This document shows, piece after piece, positions 17,668 through 27,622 of a DNA stretch of 62,694 nt. Source of the stretch: an uncultured Clostridia bacterium (GTDB lineage: Bacteria; Bacillota; Clostridia; TANB77; CAG-508); NCBI GenBank assembly GCA_944389125.1, contig CALXLF010000007.1:1-62694 (forward strand), in the 5' to 3' direction. Position 1 is the stretch's first letter; every line of letters starts with the position of its first letter. Below the pieces are notes generated by a model that was not told the DNA's origin, made no database searches, and saw only the letters and a program-made list of their open reading frames with translations. A program made the translations under genes and the position numbers.

Positions 17668-18463
17668 AATTTTTACAAAACAATATATTTTTTAAATTAT
17701 AGTAATCATCACCAAATTCGCAAACAATATCAAATTTGGATTTTATTTTTTCTATATTATCTTTTCCTTCAGATGTAGAAAAACATATAGCATAAACTTT
17801 ATCATGTTTAGATTTGTCAACCATTTTTAAGTCACTTATTTGATCTCCAAGTAAAATAACTTGATTACGATCTTTTAATTTTTCTTGTATGTTTTTTGGA
17901 AGAGAAATTTCATTTTTATTTAAACTATGAATAATATTTTCTTCAACTCCACTAGCTATATTATCTTTAAAAATAATTTTATTACTGATAACATGAACAT
18001 TATCAAAATAGCAATCATTTGCTTCTAAAAATGTTTCTATAAAATTACCAATTCCAGCGCTAATGATTATCAGTGGAATATTATTTTTATGTAAAAAAGC
18101 GATAAATTCTTTAGCTCCAGGTCGAAATTCCATTATTTTTGAATCTTTAGCTGCATTATTAAATATATCTTCACTAATTTTATATTTAATAAATAATTCA
18201 ATATGTTCTAGAAACCATTTTTTCATTAAAAAAGTTTTTAAATTTATCTCCATGTTTTCGTCAAGTTCAATAGGACGATAAAAACTATATAATTTTTTTC
18301 TATCTTCAATATATTCTTTAGGTACATAAGGACTATCAGCTAAAATAGACCAAGATGTTTCACTACTGTCATTTGTAATTGTTCTATCAAAATCTGCTAC
18401 TACATAAATATTCGATAAATCTTTAATTGGAAGTGATGATTTAATATTATCTTTAATAAACAT
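17666..18463 (-). CDS. HAD-superfamily phosphatase, type III 5'-nucleotidase-like
   Basis: The 265-residue protein has HAD motif I (VADFDRTITN), motif II (IIISAGIG), and motif IV (ILLGDQISDLKMVD), with the helical cap insertion of the UMPH-1/pyrimidine 5'-nucleotidase group. It probably dephosphorylates a nucleoside monophosphate. It is the only well-supported minus-strand gene in the window. RBS AAGGAG precedes its ATG. Its codon use is like the AT-rich host genes (no CGG), so it is likely not part of the neighbouring cluster even though a nucleotidase would fit. Confidence 0.78.
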   Translation of the reverse strand: MFIKDNIKSSLPIKDLSNIYVVADFDRTITNDSSETSWSILADSPYVPKEYIEDRKKLYSFYRPIELDENMEINLKTFLMKKWFLEHIELFIKYKISEDIFNNAAKDSKIMEFRPGAKEFIAFLHKNNIPLIIISAGIGNFIETFLEANDCYFDNVHVISNKIIFKDNIASGVEENIIHSLNKNEISLPKNIQEKLKDRNQVILLGDQISDLKMVDKSKHDKVYAICFSTSEGKDNIEKIKSKFDIVCEFGDDYYNLKNILFCKN

Positions 18464-18571
18464 TACTTAAGTAACTCCTTGTAAATTTAATTTTAATATG
18501 TTTATATCACAAAATGTAATAAATGTATAGATGATTTTTTTTAAAATAAAAAATAGCTAATCTAGCAGAAT

Positions 18572-18600
18572 TTGAGATTTATATGGTTTTGTGGTAAAAT
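18572..18600 (+). promoter_or_regulatory. promoter upstream of the 230-residue unknown gene
   Basis: TTGAGA (18572-18577), 17 bases, TAAAAT (18595-18600), about 40 bases upstream of the ATG at 18638. Confidence 0.55.
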
Positions 18601-18637
18601 TAATAATGTGTAAGAAAAAAAGTTAGGAGATTTTATT

Positions 18638-19330
18638 ATGGGATTATTTAGTAGATTTAAAAATAAAGATAAAAAAGATACATCTCAAAGATATCAACCT
18701 CAAAATATGGAAAGTAAAAGATTACCTTATGAAGTGACCACTGAATATACACCAGAAGGATATCTGCAAGTAGAAGTTTGTGAAGATCATCCAAATAATG
18801 GCCAATTTTATGATGTTACAAGATTAATAATTCAAGGTGCTCCTATGACTATGACATCAAATAGAATTTCTGTTTTAAATTGTTTAGTTTCACATTATGG
18901 TCATAGTGATTGTATAATGATAGGAAAAAATGGTATAGAATATGGACGTAGAGGTGATTATAGCCATGTATTAGCTGAATTTGATGTAAATTTATTATTA
19001 AGAGATAAAACATATGCATATAATGTTTTAGTTGGATTACTAAATAAAAGAAGAATAGATAGATATTTAAATGATGGAATGAAAGATAATCCAGAAATAC
19101 CATGTGGTATTTATGTTGGTGGTATTGATCCATCAAGTAGAAGAAAATATTTTAGACCTGAGGTAGGAAAAGAATCACATTATTCACCTCAAATGCAAAA
19201 TAGAAGGGCAAGAGCCAGAGAAGCAGCCATAAGACGTATGAGAGATGAATATAGAGAAAATGAGGCAAAAATAGCAGAATTACAAAGAAGAAATAGAGGA
19301 CTTGAAGATGAAATAAATGATGGAAGATAA
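18638..19330 (+). CDS. unknown cytoplasmic protein with basic coiled-coil tail
   Basis: I do not recognise this 230-residue protein. It starts GLFSRFKNKDKKD (basic), has a globular middle (residues about 30-170, with many conserved-looking Gly, Tyr and Asp) and ends in an Arg/Glu-rich helical segment (about 185-228) likely to form a coiled coil. There is no signal peptide or membrane segment. It has its own promoter and terminator, so it is monocistronic. RBS TTAGGAG. Confidence 0.7.
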   Translation: MGLFSRFKNKDKKDTSQRYQPQNMESKRLPYEVTTEYTPEGYLQVEVCEDHPNNGQFYDVTRLIIQGAPMTMTSNRISVLNCLVSHYGHSDCIMIGKNGIEYGRRGDYSHVLAEFDVNLLLRDKTYAYNVLVGLLNKRRIDRYLNDGMKDNPEIPCGIYVGGIDPSSRRKYFRPEVGKESHYSPQMQNRRARAREAAIRRMRDEYRENEAKIAELQRRNRGLEDEINDGR

Positions 19331-19353
19331 ATAAAAATTTAATTTAAAATTTT

Positions 19354-19386
19354 AAAAAAGTAGATCTTTTTAGGTCTACTTTTTTA
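19354..19386 (+). terminator. intrinsic terminator
   Basis: AAAAAAGTAGA and TCTACTTTTTT form an 11-base stem that ends in a T-run just after the unknown gene. Confidence 0.85.
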
Positions 19387-19411
19387 ATGATTTAAAAATT
19401 ATATATAAGGC

Positions 19412-19440
19412 TTGACAAAGTGCAATAAATAGGCTATACT
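19412..19440 (+). promoter_or_regulatory. promoter P1 of the acyltransferase/GT8 operon
   Basis: TTGACA (19412-19417), 17 bases, TATACT (19435-19440). This is close to consensus. Confidence 0.75.
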
Positions 19441-19490
19441 ACCTTTCGTAAGTTGCCTTACTAATTAATATAAATTTTATTTCAAAAGTG

Positions 19491-19520
19491 TTGTATCAAA
19501 ATATTAAAATATGTTATAAT
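19491..19520 (+). promoter_or_regulatory. promoter P2 of the acyltransferase/GT8 operon
   Basis: TTGTAT (19491-19496), 18 bases, TATAAT (19515-19520), 47 bases upstream of the ATG. Two tandem promoters suggest two modes of expression. Confidence 0.6.
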
Positions 19521-19566
19521 GAAAAACATAAAAATATTGTGAAAAAACCAATTTTTTAGAGGAAAA

Positions 19567-20343
19567 ATGAAAAAATTAGAAAATAAAAAAGTAATATATT
19601 ACAAAACATATAGTGATGATGTTGTTGAATCTAAAAATCAAAATTATAAAATAAAAGATAATTATAAATGGATTCATAATAATATTTTTTATAGAATGTT
19701 TTCATGTGTTTTATGGAAAATAGCTTCTGTAATTGTTTTTATTTATTATAAATTAATTTTGCATATAAAAGTTGAAAATAAGGAAGTAATAAAAAAATAT
19801 AAAAAACAAGGTTTTTTTTTATATGGAAACCATACTCAACCAGTAGGTGATGCTTTTATGCCATGGATTGTTGTAGATAAAAGATTTAATACAGTGGCAA
19901 GTGAGGCAAATTTAGGTATTCCTGTTTTAGGAAGATTTTTAACAATGCTTGCAGCTTTGATAATTCCGGAAAAAATTAGTCAAATGAAAGAATTTATGAA
20001 AGCAGTTGAATATAGAATAAAACAAGGAAGAGCAGTTATAATTTATCCAGAAGCTCATGTTTGGCCTTATTATACTAAAATTAGACCATTTTCTGATTCT
20101 GCATTTAAATTTCCAATAATTAACAAAGTTCCTTCATTTTGCATGACTACGACTTATTATAAAAGGAAAAATAAAAGTAAACCTGGAATAAAAATTTATG
20201 TAGATGGACCATTTTTTCCAGATGTTGAGCTTAGCCAGAAAGAACAAGAAAAACAATTATGCGGAAAAATCTATGATAAAATGGTTGAAAGAAGTAAAAA
20301 TAGCAATTTTGAATATATAGAATACAAAAAAGAAACTAATTAA
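19567..20343 (+). CDS. lysophospholipid/glycolipid acyltransferase (PlsC-like)
   Basis: The 258-residue protein has a membrane segment near residues 40-65, the acyltransferase block I as GNHTQPVGD (NHxxxxD) near 93-101, and a later block III-like YPEAHVWPY. It is expected to move an acyl chain from acyl-CoA, acyl-ACP or acyl-phosphate to a lysolipid at the membrane. First gene of a four-gene operon with two GT8 glycosyltransferases and a second acyltransferase. RBS TTAGAGGA. Confidence 0.8.
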   Translation: MKKLENKKVIYYKTYSDDVVESKNQNYKIKDNYKWIHNNIFYRMFSCVLWKIASVIVFIYYKLILHIKVENKEVIKKYKKQGFFLYGNHTQPVGDAFMPWIVVDKRFNTVASEANLGIPVLGRFLTMLAALIIPEKISQMKEFMKAVEYRIKQGRAVIIYPEAHVWPYYTKIRPFSDSAFKFPIINKVPSFCMTTTYYKRKNKSKPGIKIYVDGPFFPDVELSQKEQEKQLCGKIYDKMVERSKNSNFEYIEYKKETN

Positions 20344-20360
20344 TAATATTGGAGGAAAAT

Positions 20361-21206
20361 ATGAATCTTTTGTATTGTGGTGATGAAAATATTGCTGATG
20401 GACTTTTTATTTCAATACTTTCATTATTAAAAAATATAAAAGAAAATTTAAATATATATGTTTTAACAATTAATTTAAAAGATGAAAATTTTGATATTAA
20501 AGGAATTTCTGATTATACAATTGATTTTTTAGATAAAAAAGTAAAAGAGGTTTCTATAGATAATTTTGTTAAAAAGTATGATATAACAGAAATATTTAAA
20601 AAAGAAGTTCCGAACATAAATATGGAAACTCGTTTTACACCTTGTTGTATGCTTAGACTTTTTGCAGATGAAATTGATGAAATTCCAGATAAAATTCTAT
20701 ATTTTGATAATGATGTAGTTGTTAGAAGAGATTTTACTCAAGATTTTTATAATTTAAATATTGATGATTATGAAATGGCAGGAACCTTAGATTACTATGG
20801 AAAATGGTTTTTTAAGAAAAATATATTTAGGTTTGATTATTTAAATTCGGGAGTATTACTTTTAAATTTAAAGAAAATAAAAGAAACAGGGCTTTTTAAA
20901 AAAGCTCGTAATATGTGCCAAGAAAAGAAGATGTTTATGCCTGATCAATCAGCATTAAATAAACTTTGTAAGTTTAAAAAAATAATGCCAAGAAAGTATA
21001 ATGAGCAAAGGAAGTTAAGAGAAGATACAGTTATTCAGCATTTTACAACAAGTTTTAGATTTTTTCCATTGGTAAGGACTGTTACAATAAAACCTTGGCA
21101 AATAGATAAAGTACATTTATATTTGAAAAATTTTGAATATGATGATATACTGTCACAGTATAATAAAGAAAAAGAAAATTTAAATAGAGTTATGGAGGAA
21201 GTATAG
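20361..21206 (+). CDS. glycosyltransferase family 8 (LgtC-like)
   Basis: The 281-residue retaining GT8 starts at 20361 after GGAGGA. It has the donor-binding N-terminus (LLYCGDENIADGLF), the metal-binding DxD as YFDNDVVV (near 112-119) and the LNSGVLLLNL motif. It has no membrane helix, so it probably acts at the inner membrane face on a lipid or protein acceptor. It overlaps the next gene by one base. Confidence 0.85.
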   Translation: MNLLYCGDENIADGLFISILSLLKNIKENLNIYVLTINLKDENFDIKGISDYTIDFLDKKVKEVSIDNFVKKYDITEIFKKEVPNINMETRFTPCCMLRLFADEIDEIPDKILYFDNDVVVRRDFTQDFYNLNIDDYEMAGTLDYYGKWFFKKNIFRFDYLNSGVLLLNLKKIKETGLFKKARNMCQEKKMFMPDQSALNKLCKFKKIMPRKYNEQRKLREDTVIQHFTTSFRFFPLVRTVTIKPWQIDKVHLYLKNFEYDDILSQYNKEKENLNRVMEEV

Positions 21207-22162
21207 TGAAAAAAGAAGTTATACCAATATTTTTTACAATAGATGATTCTTATGCACCATTTAATGCAGTAGCAATAAAATCAATGTTAGATAATGCATC
21301 AAAAGATTATAATTATAAAATTATGATTATATATCAAGATTTAAATAAAGAAAATATAGAAAAGATAAAGAGCCTAGAGACAGACAATGCTAAAATTGAA
21401 TTTTATCCTATGAAAGATGAATTAGAATTAATTACAGATAGAGATGAAAATAAGTTAAGATGTGATTATTTTACACTTACGATTTATTTTCGACTTTTTA
21501 TTGCAGATATGTTTCCAGAGTATGACAAAGGAATATACATAGATAGTGATATAGTTGTTCCAGGAGATATCTCAGAGCTTTATAATATAGATCTTGGAGA
21601 TAATTTGATTGGTGCATCTACAGATCATTCAATTCAAGAAGTTCCAGAACTAATTAATTGGATGGAAAATGGAATTGGTATAAAAAAACAAGAATATATA
21701 AACTCTGGAGTTTTGCTATTAAATCTTAAGTTATTAAGAGAAAAGAAATTTAGTCAAAAATTCTTGAAATTATTAAATGAGTTTCATTTTGATACAGTAG
21801 CACCAGATCAAGACTATATTAATGCTATGTGTAATGGTAAAATATTATATTTAAATGAAGCTTGGGATGTTATGCCAAATAAAGCAAAACCTGCTTTTAA
21901 AAATCCAAAATTAATTCATTATAATTTATTTGATAAACCATGGTGTTATGATAATATCCAATATGAAGATATTTTTTGGAAATATGCTAAACAAACTTCA
22001 TTTTATGAACCAATTGTAGAATTTAAGAAAAATTATTCTGATGAACAAAAGGCATCTGATAGCAAATGCTTTGAAGTACTAATAAATAAAGCAGCTAATG
22101 TGCCACAATCAGAAAATACATTTAAGAAAAAAATTGAGGCTGGAGAATATACAAGAGTATGA
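21206..22162 (+). CDS. glycosyltransferase family 8
   Basis: The 318-residue paralogue of the previous gene begins at a GTG with GGAGGA upstream. It carries IFFTIDDSYAPFNAVAIKSM, DxD as YIDSDIVV (near 111), INSGVLLLNLK and the HxxxxKPW motif (IHYNLFDKPW), the full GT8 signature. The pair presumably adds two different or successive sugars. The 3' end overlaps the second acyltransferase by four bases. Confidence 0.87.
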   Translation: MKKEVIPIFFTIDDSYAPFNAVAIKSMLDNASKDYNYKIMIIYQDLNKENIEKIKSLETDNAKIEFYPMKDELELITDRDENKLRCDYFTLTIYFRLFIADMFPEYDKGIYIDSDIVVPGDISELYNIDLGDNLIGASTDHSIQEVPELINWMENGIGIKKQEYINSGVLLLNLKLLREKKFSQKFLKLLNEFHFDTVAPDQDYINAMCNGKILYLNEAWDVMPNKAKPAFKNPKLIHYNLFDKPWCYDNIQYEDIFWKYAKQTSFYEPIVEFKKNYSDEQKASDSKCFEVLINKAANVPQSENTFKKKIEAGEYTRV

Positions 22163-23022
22163 TAGTAGGTGGAAATAAAGAAAAAGTAATTGAAAATATA
22201 AAAGACGCTGTAGAAAATGATGATTTTAACTCAAAAGTTGAAGTTAATGATCCAAAATTAACTAATGAACAAAAGCAGCGTGTAATAAAAAAATATTTAA
22301 AAAGTAAGAAAAAAATTTATTATAAATTAAATAATAAAATTGCTAGAGGAATTTTAAAAATGGTTACCTGGATGGAAAATAGAGATACAGAGGTAATAGG
22401 CTTAGAAAATGTTAAAGATATTAAAACAGGTGCTATTATTACATGTAATCATTTTAATCCATTAGACAATACTGTTGTTAGAAAATTTGCAAAAAAAGCT
22501 GGAAAAAAAAGAATTTATATTATAAGTCAGGAATCAAATCTAGCAATGAATGGTTTAGTAGGATTTATGATGAAATATTCAGATATAATTCCTATTAGTA
22601 ATCAAGTAAGTTATATAAAAAATGATTTTCAGAAAATTATCAAAGATACTTTAGACAAAAAGAATTTTATATTAATTTATCCAGAACAAGAGATGTGGTT
22701 TAATTATAGAAAGCCTAGATATTTAAAGCCTGGTGCTTATTATTATGCTTCAAAATATAATGTACCAATAATATCTTGTTTTATTGAGATAATAGATAAA
22801 GATAAAAATGATACAGATGAATTTAAAAAAGTTAAATATAAGATTCATATTTTAAAACCAATTTATCCAGATAGTGATAAATCTGATAAAGAAAATGCTG
22901 CTTGGATGAGTGAAAGAGATTACAGACAAAAAAAAGAAGCTTATGAAAAAGCTTATCATAAAAAACTTGATTATAAATTTGAAGATGATGATATTGCTGG
23001 ATGGATAGATGATGTGGAATAG
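22159..23022 (+). CDS. second PlsC-like acyltransferase
   Basis: The 287-residue protein has block I as CNHFNPLDN (NHxxxxD) near 94-102, SQESNLAMNGLVG and YPEQEMWFN. Compared with the first acyltransferase it has a long charged N-terminal helix region (residues 1-60) and no clear membrane helix. The ATGA overlap with the GT8 gene points to coupled translation. The operon suggests synthesis of a glycosylated, differently acylated membrane lipid. Confidence 0.8.
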   Translation: MIVGGNKEKVIENIKDAVENDDFNSKVEVNDPKLTNEQKQRVIKKYLKSKKKIYYKLNNKIARGILKMVTWMENRDTEVIGLENVKDIKTGAIITCNHFNPLDNTVVRKFAKKAGKKRIYIISQESNLAMNGLVGFMMKYSDIIPISNQVSYIKNDFQKIIKDTLDKKNFILIYPEQEMWFNYRKPRYLKPGAYYYASKYNVPIISCFIEIIDKDKNDTDEFKKVKYKIHILKPIYPDSDKSDKENAAWMSERDYRQKKEAYEKAYHKKLDYKFEDDDIAGWIDDVE

Positions 23023-23047
23023 TCTAATAGAAAAGATGTGGTAATAA

Positions 23048-26000
23048 ATGGAAGAATTAAGAGCAGGAATAGATGTAGGATCAACAACTGTAAAATTAGT
23101 TATAGTAAATAATGAAACAAAAAAAATAGAATATTCTGTTTATCGTAGACACAATGCTTCACAAGAAAAGACTGTTAAAGAATTATTAAGTGAAGTAAAA
23201 GAAAAGTTTAAAAATAAGAAAATAAAATTTGCTGTTTGTGGTTCAGGTGGAAGACCAATTGCTAAGAAAATGGGAGTTTACTATATACAAGAAGTAGTTG
23301 CAAATGCAGCTGCTGTATGTGAGCTTTATCCAAATGTTAAAACTGCAATTGAACTTGGTGGACAAGATGCAAAGGTTATTTTCTTTTATTATGATGAAAA
23401 AGCAAAAAAGCTTATGGCTTCTGATATGAGAATGAATGGAAGCTGCGCTGGCGGAACAGGTGCTTTTATTGACGAAATTGCAGCTCTTTTAAGTATTAAG
23501 ACAGATGAATTTGAAGATTTAGCTAAAAATGGTACATCAGTTTTTGATATTTCAGGAAGATGTGGAGTTTTTGCTAAAACTGATATACAACCATTATTAA
23601 TTCAAGGAGCTAAAAAAGAAGATATTGCACTTTCTACTTTTCATGCGATAGCAAAACAAACAATAGGTGGATTATCTCAAGGCTTAGAACTTAAACCACC
23701 TATTATTTTTGAAGGTGGACCATTAACATTTAATCCAACATTAATTAAGGTTTTTGCTGAGAGATTGAATTTAAGTAAAGAAGATATAATAATTCCAAAT
23801 CACCCAGAGACTTTTGTTGCATTTGGAACAGCTATTGCAATTGATCAATTATTTAGTGAATCTGATAATTATAAGACAATTGATGAAATAGAAAAAGATT
23901 TAAATAAAGAAAATAAAAATATTGATAAAAAAAGCGAAGCTAAACCATTTTTTAGATCAGAAGATGAAAAAGAAGAATTTATAAAAAGACATGCTTCAGA
24001 GCTTAAAAGTTTGGCAGAGCCTAAATTAGAGACTATAAATGACGGAAAATATAAAAAAGTATTAAGAGTTTATTTAGGAATAGATTCAGGAAGTACAACA
24101 TCTAAATTTGTTTTATTAGATGAAGATGAAAATGTTATTGACAGATTTTATAGTAATAATTTTGGCGAGCCAATTCCTGTTGTTAAAAAAGGAATTTCTG
24201 ATATGTGCAAAAAATATGAGTCACAAGGAATTAAGTTAGAAATTTTAGGACTTGGAACAACAGGATATGGAGAAAAACTATTTGCTAAAGCTTTTGGAGC
24301 AGATTATCATGTAGTTGAAACTGTTGCACATTTTCAAGGTTGTAAAAAATATTTTCCAGATGTTTCGTTTTTGCTTGATATCGGTGGACAAGATATGAAA
24401 GCAATCTGGATTAATGATGGAATAATTACAAATATTATGCTTAATGAAGCATGTTCATCTGGGTGTGGTTCATTTTTGGAAAACTTTGCAACTACATTAA
24501 ATATTCCAGTTCAAAAAATTGCAGATTCTGCTTTTAGATCTAAATCTCCTGCTAATTTAGGAAGTAGATGTACAGTTTTTATGAATAGTACTATTATTAA
24601 TGAACAGAGAAATGGTAAAAATTCTGATGATATTATGGCAGGACTTTGTCGTTCTATAATTGAAAACGTTTTTACAAAAGTAGTTCGTATAAATAATAAA
24701 AATAATTTAGGTGAAAACATAGTAGTACAAGGCGGTACTTTTAGAAATTTTGCAGTTTTAAAAGCTTTAGAAGATTATATAGGTAAAGAAGTAAAACTAG
24801 CACCTTATCCAGGAGAAATGGGAGCAGTTGGAATCGCAATTGCTACTAAAAAATACATAGAAGAAAATGGATATAAAAATGGAAAATCAACCTCTTTTAT
24901 AGGATTAGAAAAAATAAAAGATTTTGAATATAAGATTGAAAATGGTGTTAAATGTAATTTTTGTACAAATCATTGTAGTAGAACTATTTTAACTTTTCCA
25001 AATGGAGAAAAGTTTGTTACTGGAAACAGATGTGAAAAAGGTGAAATAGTAAGCAATGATATAAAAGAAGTTTTAAAGAAATCTAATAAGAAAACAAATG
25101 CAATTGACATGTATGAAGAAAGAGAAAAAATGTTATTTGCAGATTATGATTATAAAAACCCTAAAATAAAAAGAGCAAAAACTATTGGATTACCTAGGGT
25201 TTTAGAATTTTGGGATAGTATGCCTTTTTGGTCAACATTTTTTAAATCATTAGGATTTAATATAAAATTTTCAAGTAAAAGTTCAAGAGAGTTATATGAA
25301 AATGGAATAAAATATGTAGCATCAGATACAATTTGTTTTCCTGCAAAACTTGCCCATGGACATATTGAAGATTTAGCTAAAAGTAAAGTGGATAGAATAT
25401 TTATGCCTTTTATAATGCATATGCCACCAGAAGGAGTTGATAAATTAAGTCCTTATGTCTGTTCTATTGTTATGGGATATCCAATGGTTATAAAAAATTC
25501 TCAAGATCCAGAGAAAAAATATGGAGTAGAATTTGATACACCAATATTCCACTGGTTTTCTGAAAAAGATAGAAAAAAACAAATTATAGAATATGCTATA
25601 AAAGATTTAGGCGTTTCTAAAGAAGAGGCTCAAGATGCATTTGAATTTGGAGAAAAAGCATTATTAAAATTTAGAAATGATTTAAAACAAAAAGGAAAAG
25701 AAGTTATTGAAAAAGCTAGAAAGGACCATACTTTTGCAGTTGTTTTAGCTGGAAGACCATATCATAATGATTTCTTTATTAATCATAATATTTCAAAAGT
25801 ATTTGTTAAAAAAGGTATATCAGTACTTACAGTTGATTGTTTAGAAAATCTAAATAAAGTAGATTTAAAAAATACTATTGCTGAAATTACAAATAATTTT
25901 CATACAAGAATGCTAGAAAGTGCAATGATTGCAGCAAAAGAACCTGCTTTAGAATATACTCAAATTGTAAGCTTTGGATGTGGACATGATGCAATCTTAT

Positions 26001-27481
26001 CAGATGAAATAATTAGAATAACGCAAGATACAGGCAAAAAGCCACCACTTATTTTAAAAGTTGATGAAAGTGATGCACAAGGTGCACTTAATATTAGAAT
26101 AGAGTCTTTTATTGAAACAATAAAAATTAGAAGAAAATTAAAACCATATTATTATAAACCACTAGGAGAACCAAGTTCAGCAAAATTCTTTAAAAAAGAT
26201 AAAAAGACAAGAACTTTGCTTATTCCAAATATTTCACCAGAAGTTTCAAAACTTTTATGTGGAATTTTGAAGAAAAATAATTTTAAAGTAAAAGCTATTC
26301 CTTTAGGTGGAACTGAAGAAATTAAGCTTGGAAAAAAATATGTACATAATGATATATGTTTTCCGGCTCAAATGGTTATAGGAGAGTTAATTGGAGAACT
26401 TAAAAAAGGTAATTATGATCATTCAGAAGTTGCTGTTGTAATGGTTAAATTTCAATGTGATTGTAGAATGTCACATTATGCAGGCCTTCTAAGAAAAGGA
26501 TTAGATAATAGCGGATTTAAAGATGTACCAATTTTAACAACTGATGTAAATGATACAAAATCAATGCATCCTGGTATGATGGTTTTAGGATTAAGCTCTG
26601 TTTTAGAAGCAGTTTGGGTTTTTGAGATGCTAGATATTATAACTGAAATTGTAAGAAAAATTAGACCTTATGAGAAAATAAAAGGAGAGACGGATAAAGT
26701 ATATCAAAGTTTAGTAGATAGACTTTCAAAAGCAATACAAGGCGGAATAGGTAAAGCAAAAAAAGAATTTTCAAAATGTATAGATGACTTATGCAAAATT
26801 GAGTATGATAGAACTAATCTAAAACCTAGAGTTTTTGTAACTGGTGAACTTTTAGTCACATATCATGCAGGCTCAAATTTTAATATTGAAAAATACTTAG
26901 AAAAAAATGGAATGGAAGTTAGTTTTCCAAGGATCACAGATCAATTAAGAAAGGATTTCTTAGCTTCAAAAGAGGAAATAAAAGAATATAATGCAAATAT
27001 TCCACCATATCCATTTGTTGTAGATTTCTTATTTGATCACATTCAAAAACAATTAGAAAATGTTGCAATAAAACATCCTTTATTTAAAAAATCTCTAAGA
27101 CCTGCAGATATTTATGAAGGAGTAAGAGATATAATACCTAAGACATTAAGTTGTGGTGAAGGATGGCTTATGGCAGCGGAAATTGCACATTTAGCAAAAG
27201 AGAATGTAAAATCATTTATAATTTTGCAACCATTTGGATGTTTACCAAATCATATATGCGGAAGAGGTGTAATAAAAAAACTTAAAGAAGAATTTCCAGA
27301 TATTTCAATATTGCCATTAGATTTAGATCCTGATACAAGTTTTGCAAATGTAGAAAATAGATTACAAATGCTTATAATGAATAATTTAGTTGAAAAGGAT
27401 AATTTTAAGAATAAAATTTTAGAAAAAGACTTAAAAGAAAATAAAGTTTCTAAAGAGTCTGAAGATAAAATCTCTGCATAA
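23048..27481 (+). CDS. 2-hydroxyacyl-CoA dehydratase activase-like giant protein (BadF/BcrA/HgdC family)
   Basis: This 1,477-residue protein carries two BadF/BadG/BcrA/BcrD ATPase modules (first ASKHA core near residues 5-265 with GIDVGSTTVKLV, GSCAGGTGAFID and ISGRCGVFAKTD; second near 345-620 with LGIDSGSTTSKFV and SSGCGSFLENFA) followed by DUF2229/HgdB-like domains with many Cys residues (CNFCTNHCSR). Known relatives hydrolyse ATP to drive low-potential electrons into radical dehydratases; the substrate of the giant fused form is not established. It fits an anaerobe. No dehydratase subunit genes are adjacent. Six Cys near 640-670 may hold an Fe-S cluster. Confidence 0.85.
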   Translation: MEELRAGIDVGSTTVKLVIVNNETKKIEYSVYRRHNASQEKTVKELLSEVKEKFKNKKIKFAVCGSGGRPIAKKMGVYYIQEVVANAAAVCELYPNVKTAIELGGQDAKVIFFYYDEKAKKLMASDMRMNGSCAGGTGAFIDEIAALLSIKTDEFEDLAKNGTSVFDISGRCGVFAKTDIQPLLIQGAKKEDIALSTFHAIAKQTIGGLSQGLELKPPIIFEGGPLTFNPTLIKVFAERLNLSKEDIIIPNHPETFVAFGTAIAIDQLFSESDNYKTIDEIEKDLNKENKNIDKKSEAKPFFRSEDEKEEFIKRHASELKSLAEPKLETINDGKYKKVLRVYLGIDSGSTTSKFVLLDEDENVIDRFYSNNFGEPIPVVKKGISDMCKKYESQGIKLEILGLGTTGYGEKLFAKAFGADYHVVETVAHFQGCKKYFPDVSFLLDIGGQDMKAIWINDGIITNIMLNEACSSGCGSFLENFATTLNIPVQKIADSAFRSKSPANLGSRCTVFMNSTIINEQRNGKNSDDIMAGLCRSIIENVFTKVVRINNKNNLGENIVVQGGTFRNFAVLKALEDYIGKEVKLAPYPGEMGAVGIAIATKKYIEENGYKNGKSTSFIGLEKIKDFEYKIENGVKCNFCTNHCSRTILTFPNGEKFVTGNRCEKGEIVSNDIKEVLKKSNKKTNAIDMYEEREKMLFADYDYKNPKIKRAKTIGLPRVLEFWDSMPFWSTFFKSLGFNIKFSSKSSRELYENGIKYVASDTICFPAKLAHGHIEDLAKSKVDRIFMPFIMHMPPEGVDKLSPYVCSIVMGYPMVIKNSQDPEKKYGVEFDTPIFHWFSEKDRKKQIIEYAIKDLGVSKEEAQDAFEFGEKALLKFRNDLKQKGKEVIEKARKDHTFAVVLAGRPYHNDFFINHNISKVFVKKGISVLTVDCLENLNKVDLKNTIAEITNNFHTRMLESAMIAAKEPALEYTQIVSFGCGHDAILSDEIIRITQDTGKKPPLILKVDESDAQGALNIRIESFIETIKIRRKLKPYYYKPLGEPSSAKFFKKDKKTRTLLIPNISPEVSKLLCGILKKNNFKVKAIPLGGTEEIKLGKKYVHNDICFPAQMVIGELIGELKKGNYDHSEVAVVMVKFQCDCRMSHYAGLLRKGLDNSGFKDVPILTTDVNDTKSMHPGMMVLGLSSVLEAVWVFEMLDIITEIVRKIRPYEKIKGETDKVYQSLVDRLSKAIQGGIGKAKKEFSKCIDDLCKIEYDRTNLKPRVFVTGELLVTYHAGSNFNIEKYLEKNGMEVSFPRITDQLRKDFLASKEEIKEYNANIPPYPFVVDFLFDHIQKQLENVAIKHPLFKKSLRPADIYEGVRDIIPKTLSCGEGWLMAAEIAHLAKENVKSFIILQPFGCLPNHICGRGVIKKLKEEFPDISILPLDLDPDTSFANVENRLQMLIMNNLVEKDNFKNKILEKDLKENKVSKESEDKISA

Positions 27482-27565
27482 TAAAAAATATAAGTATACA
27501 ATAGAATCTTTAAATATTTTGTAAAAAAATTTAAGAAAATATCAATAATTGCTTTTAAAATCCAC

Positions 27566-27594
27566 TTCACAAAAAATATAAATATTGATATAAT
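27566..27594 (+). promoter_or_regulatory. promoter of the CAP-protein gene
   Basis: TTCACA (27566-27571), 17 bases, TATAAT (27589-27594), 29 bases before the ATG. Confidence 0.55.
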
Positions 27595-27622
27595 TTTAAA
27601 AAATAAAGAAGGGGGATAGTTT

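Noticed and set aside
17666..18463. HAD nucleotidase as sixth gene of the nucleotide cluster
   Set aside because: It is on the opposite strand behind a bidirectional terminator and has host-like codon use, so membership is not supported.
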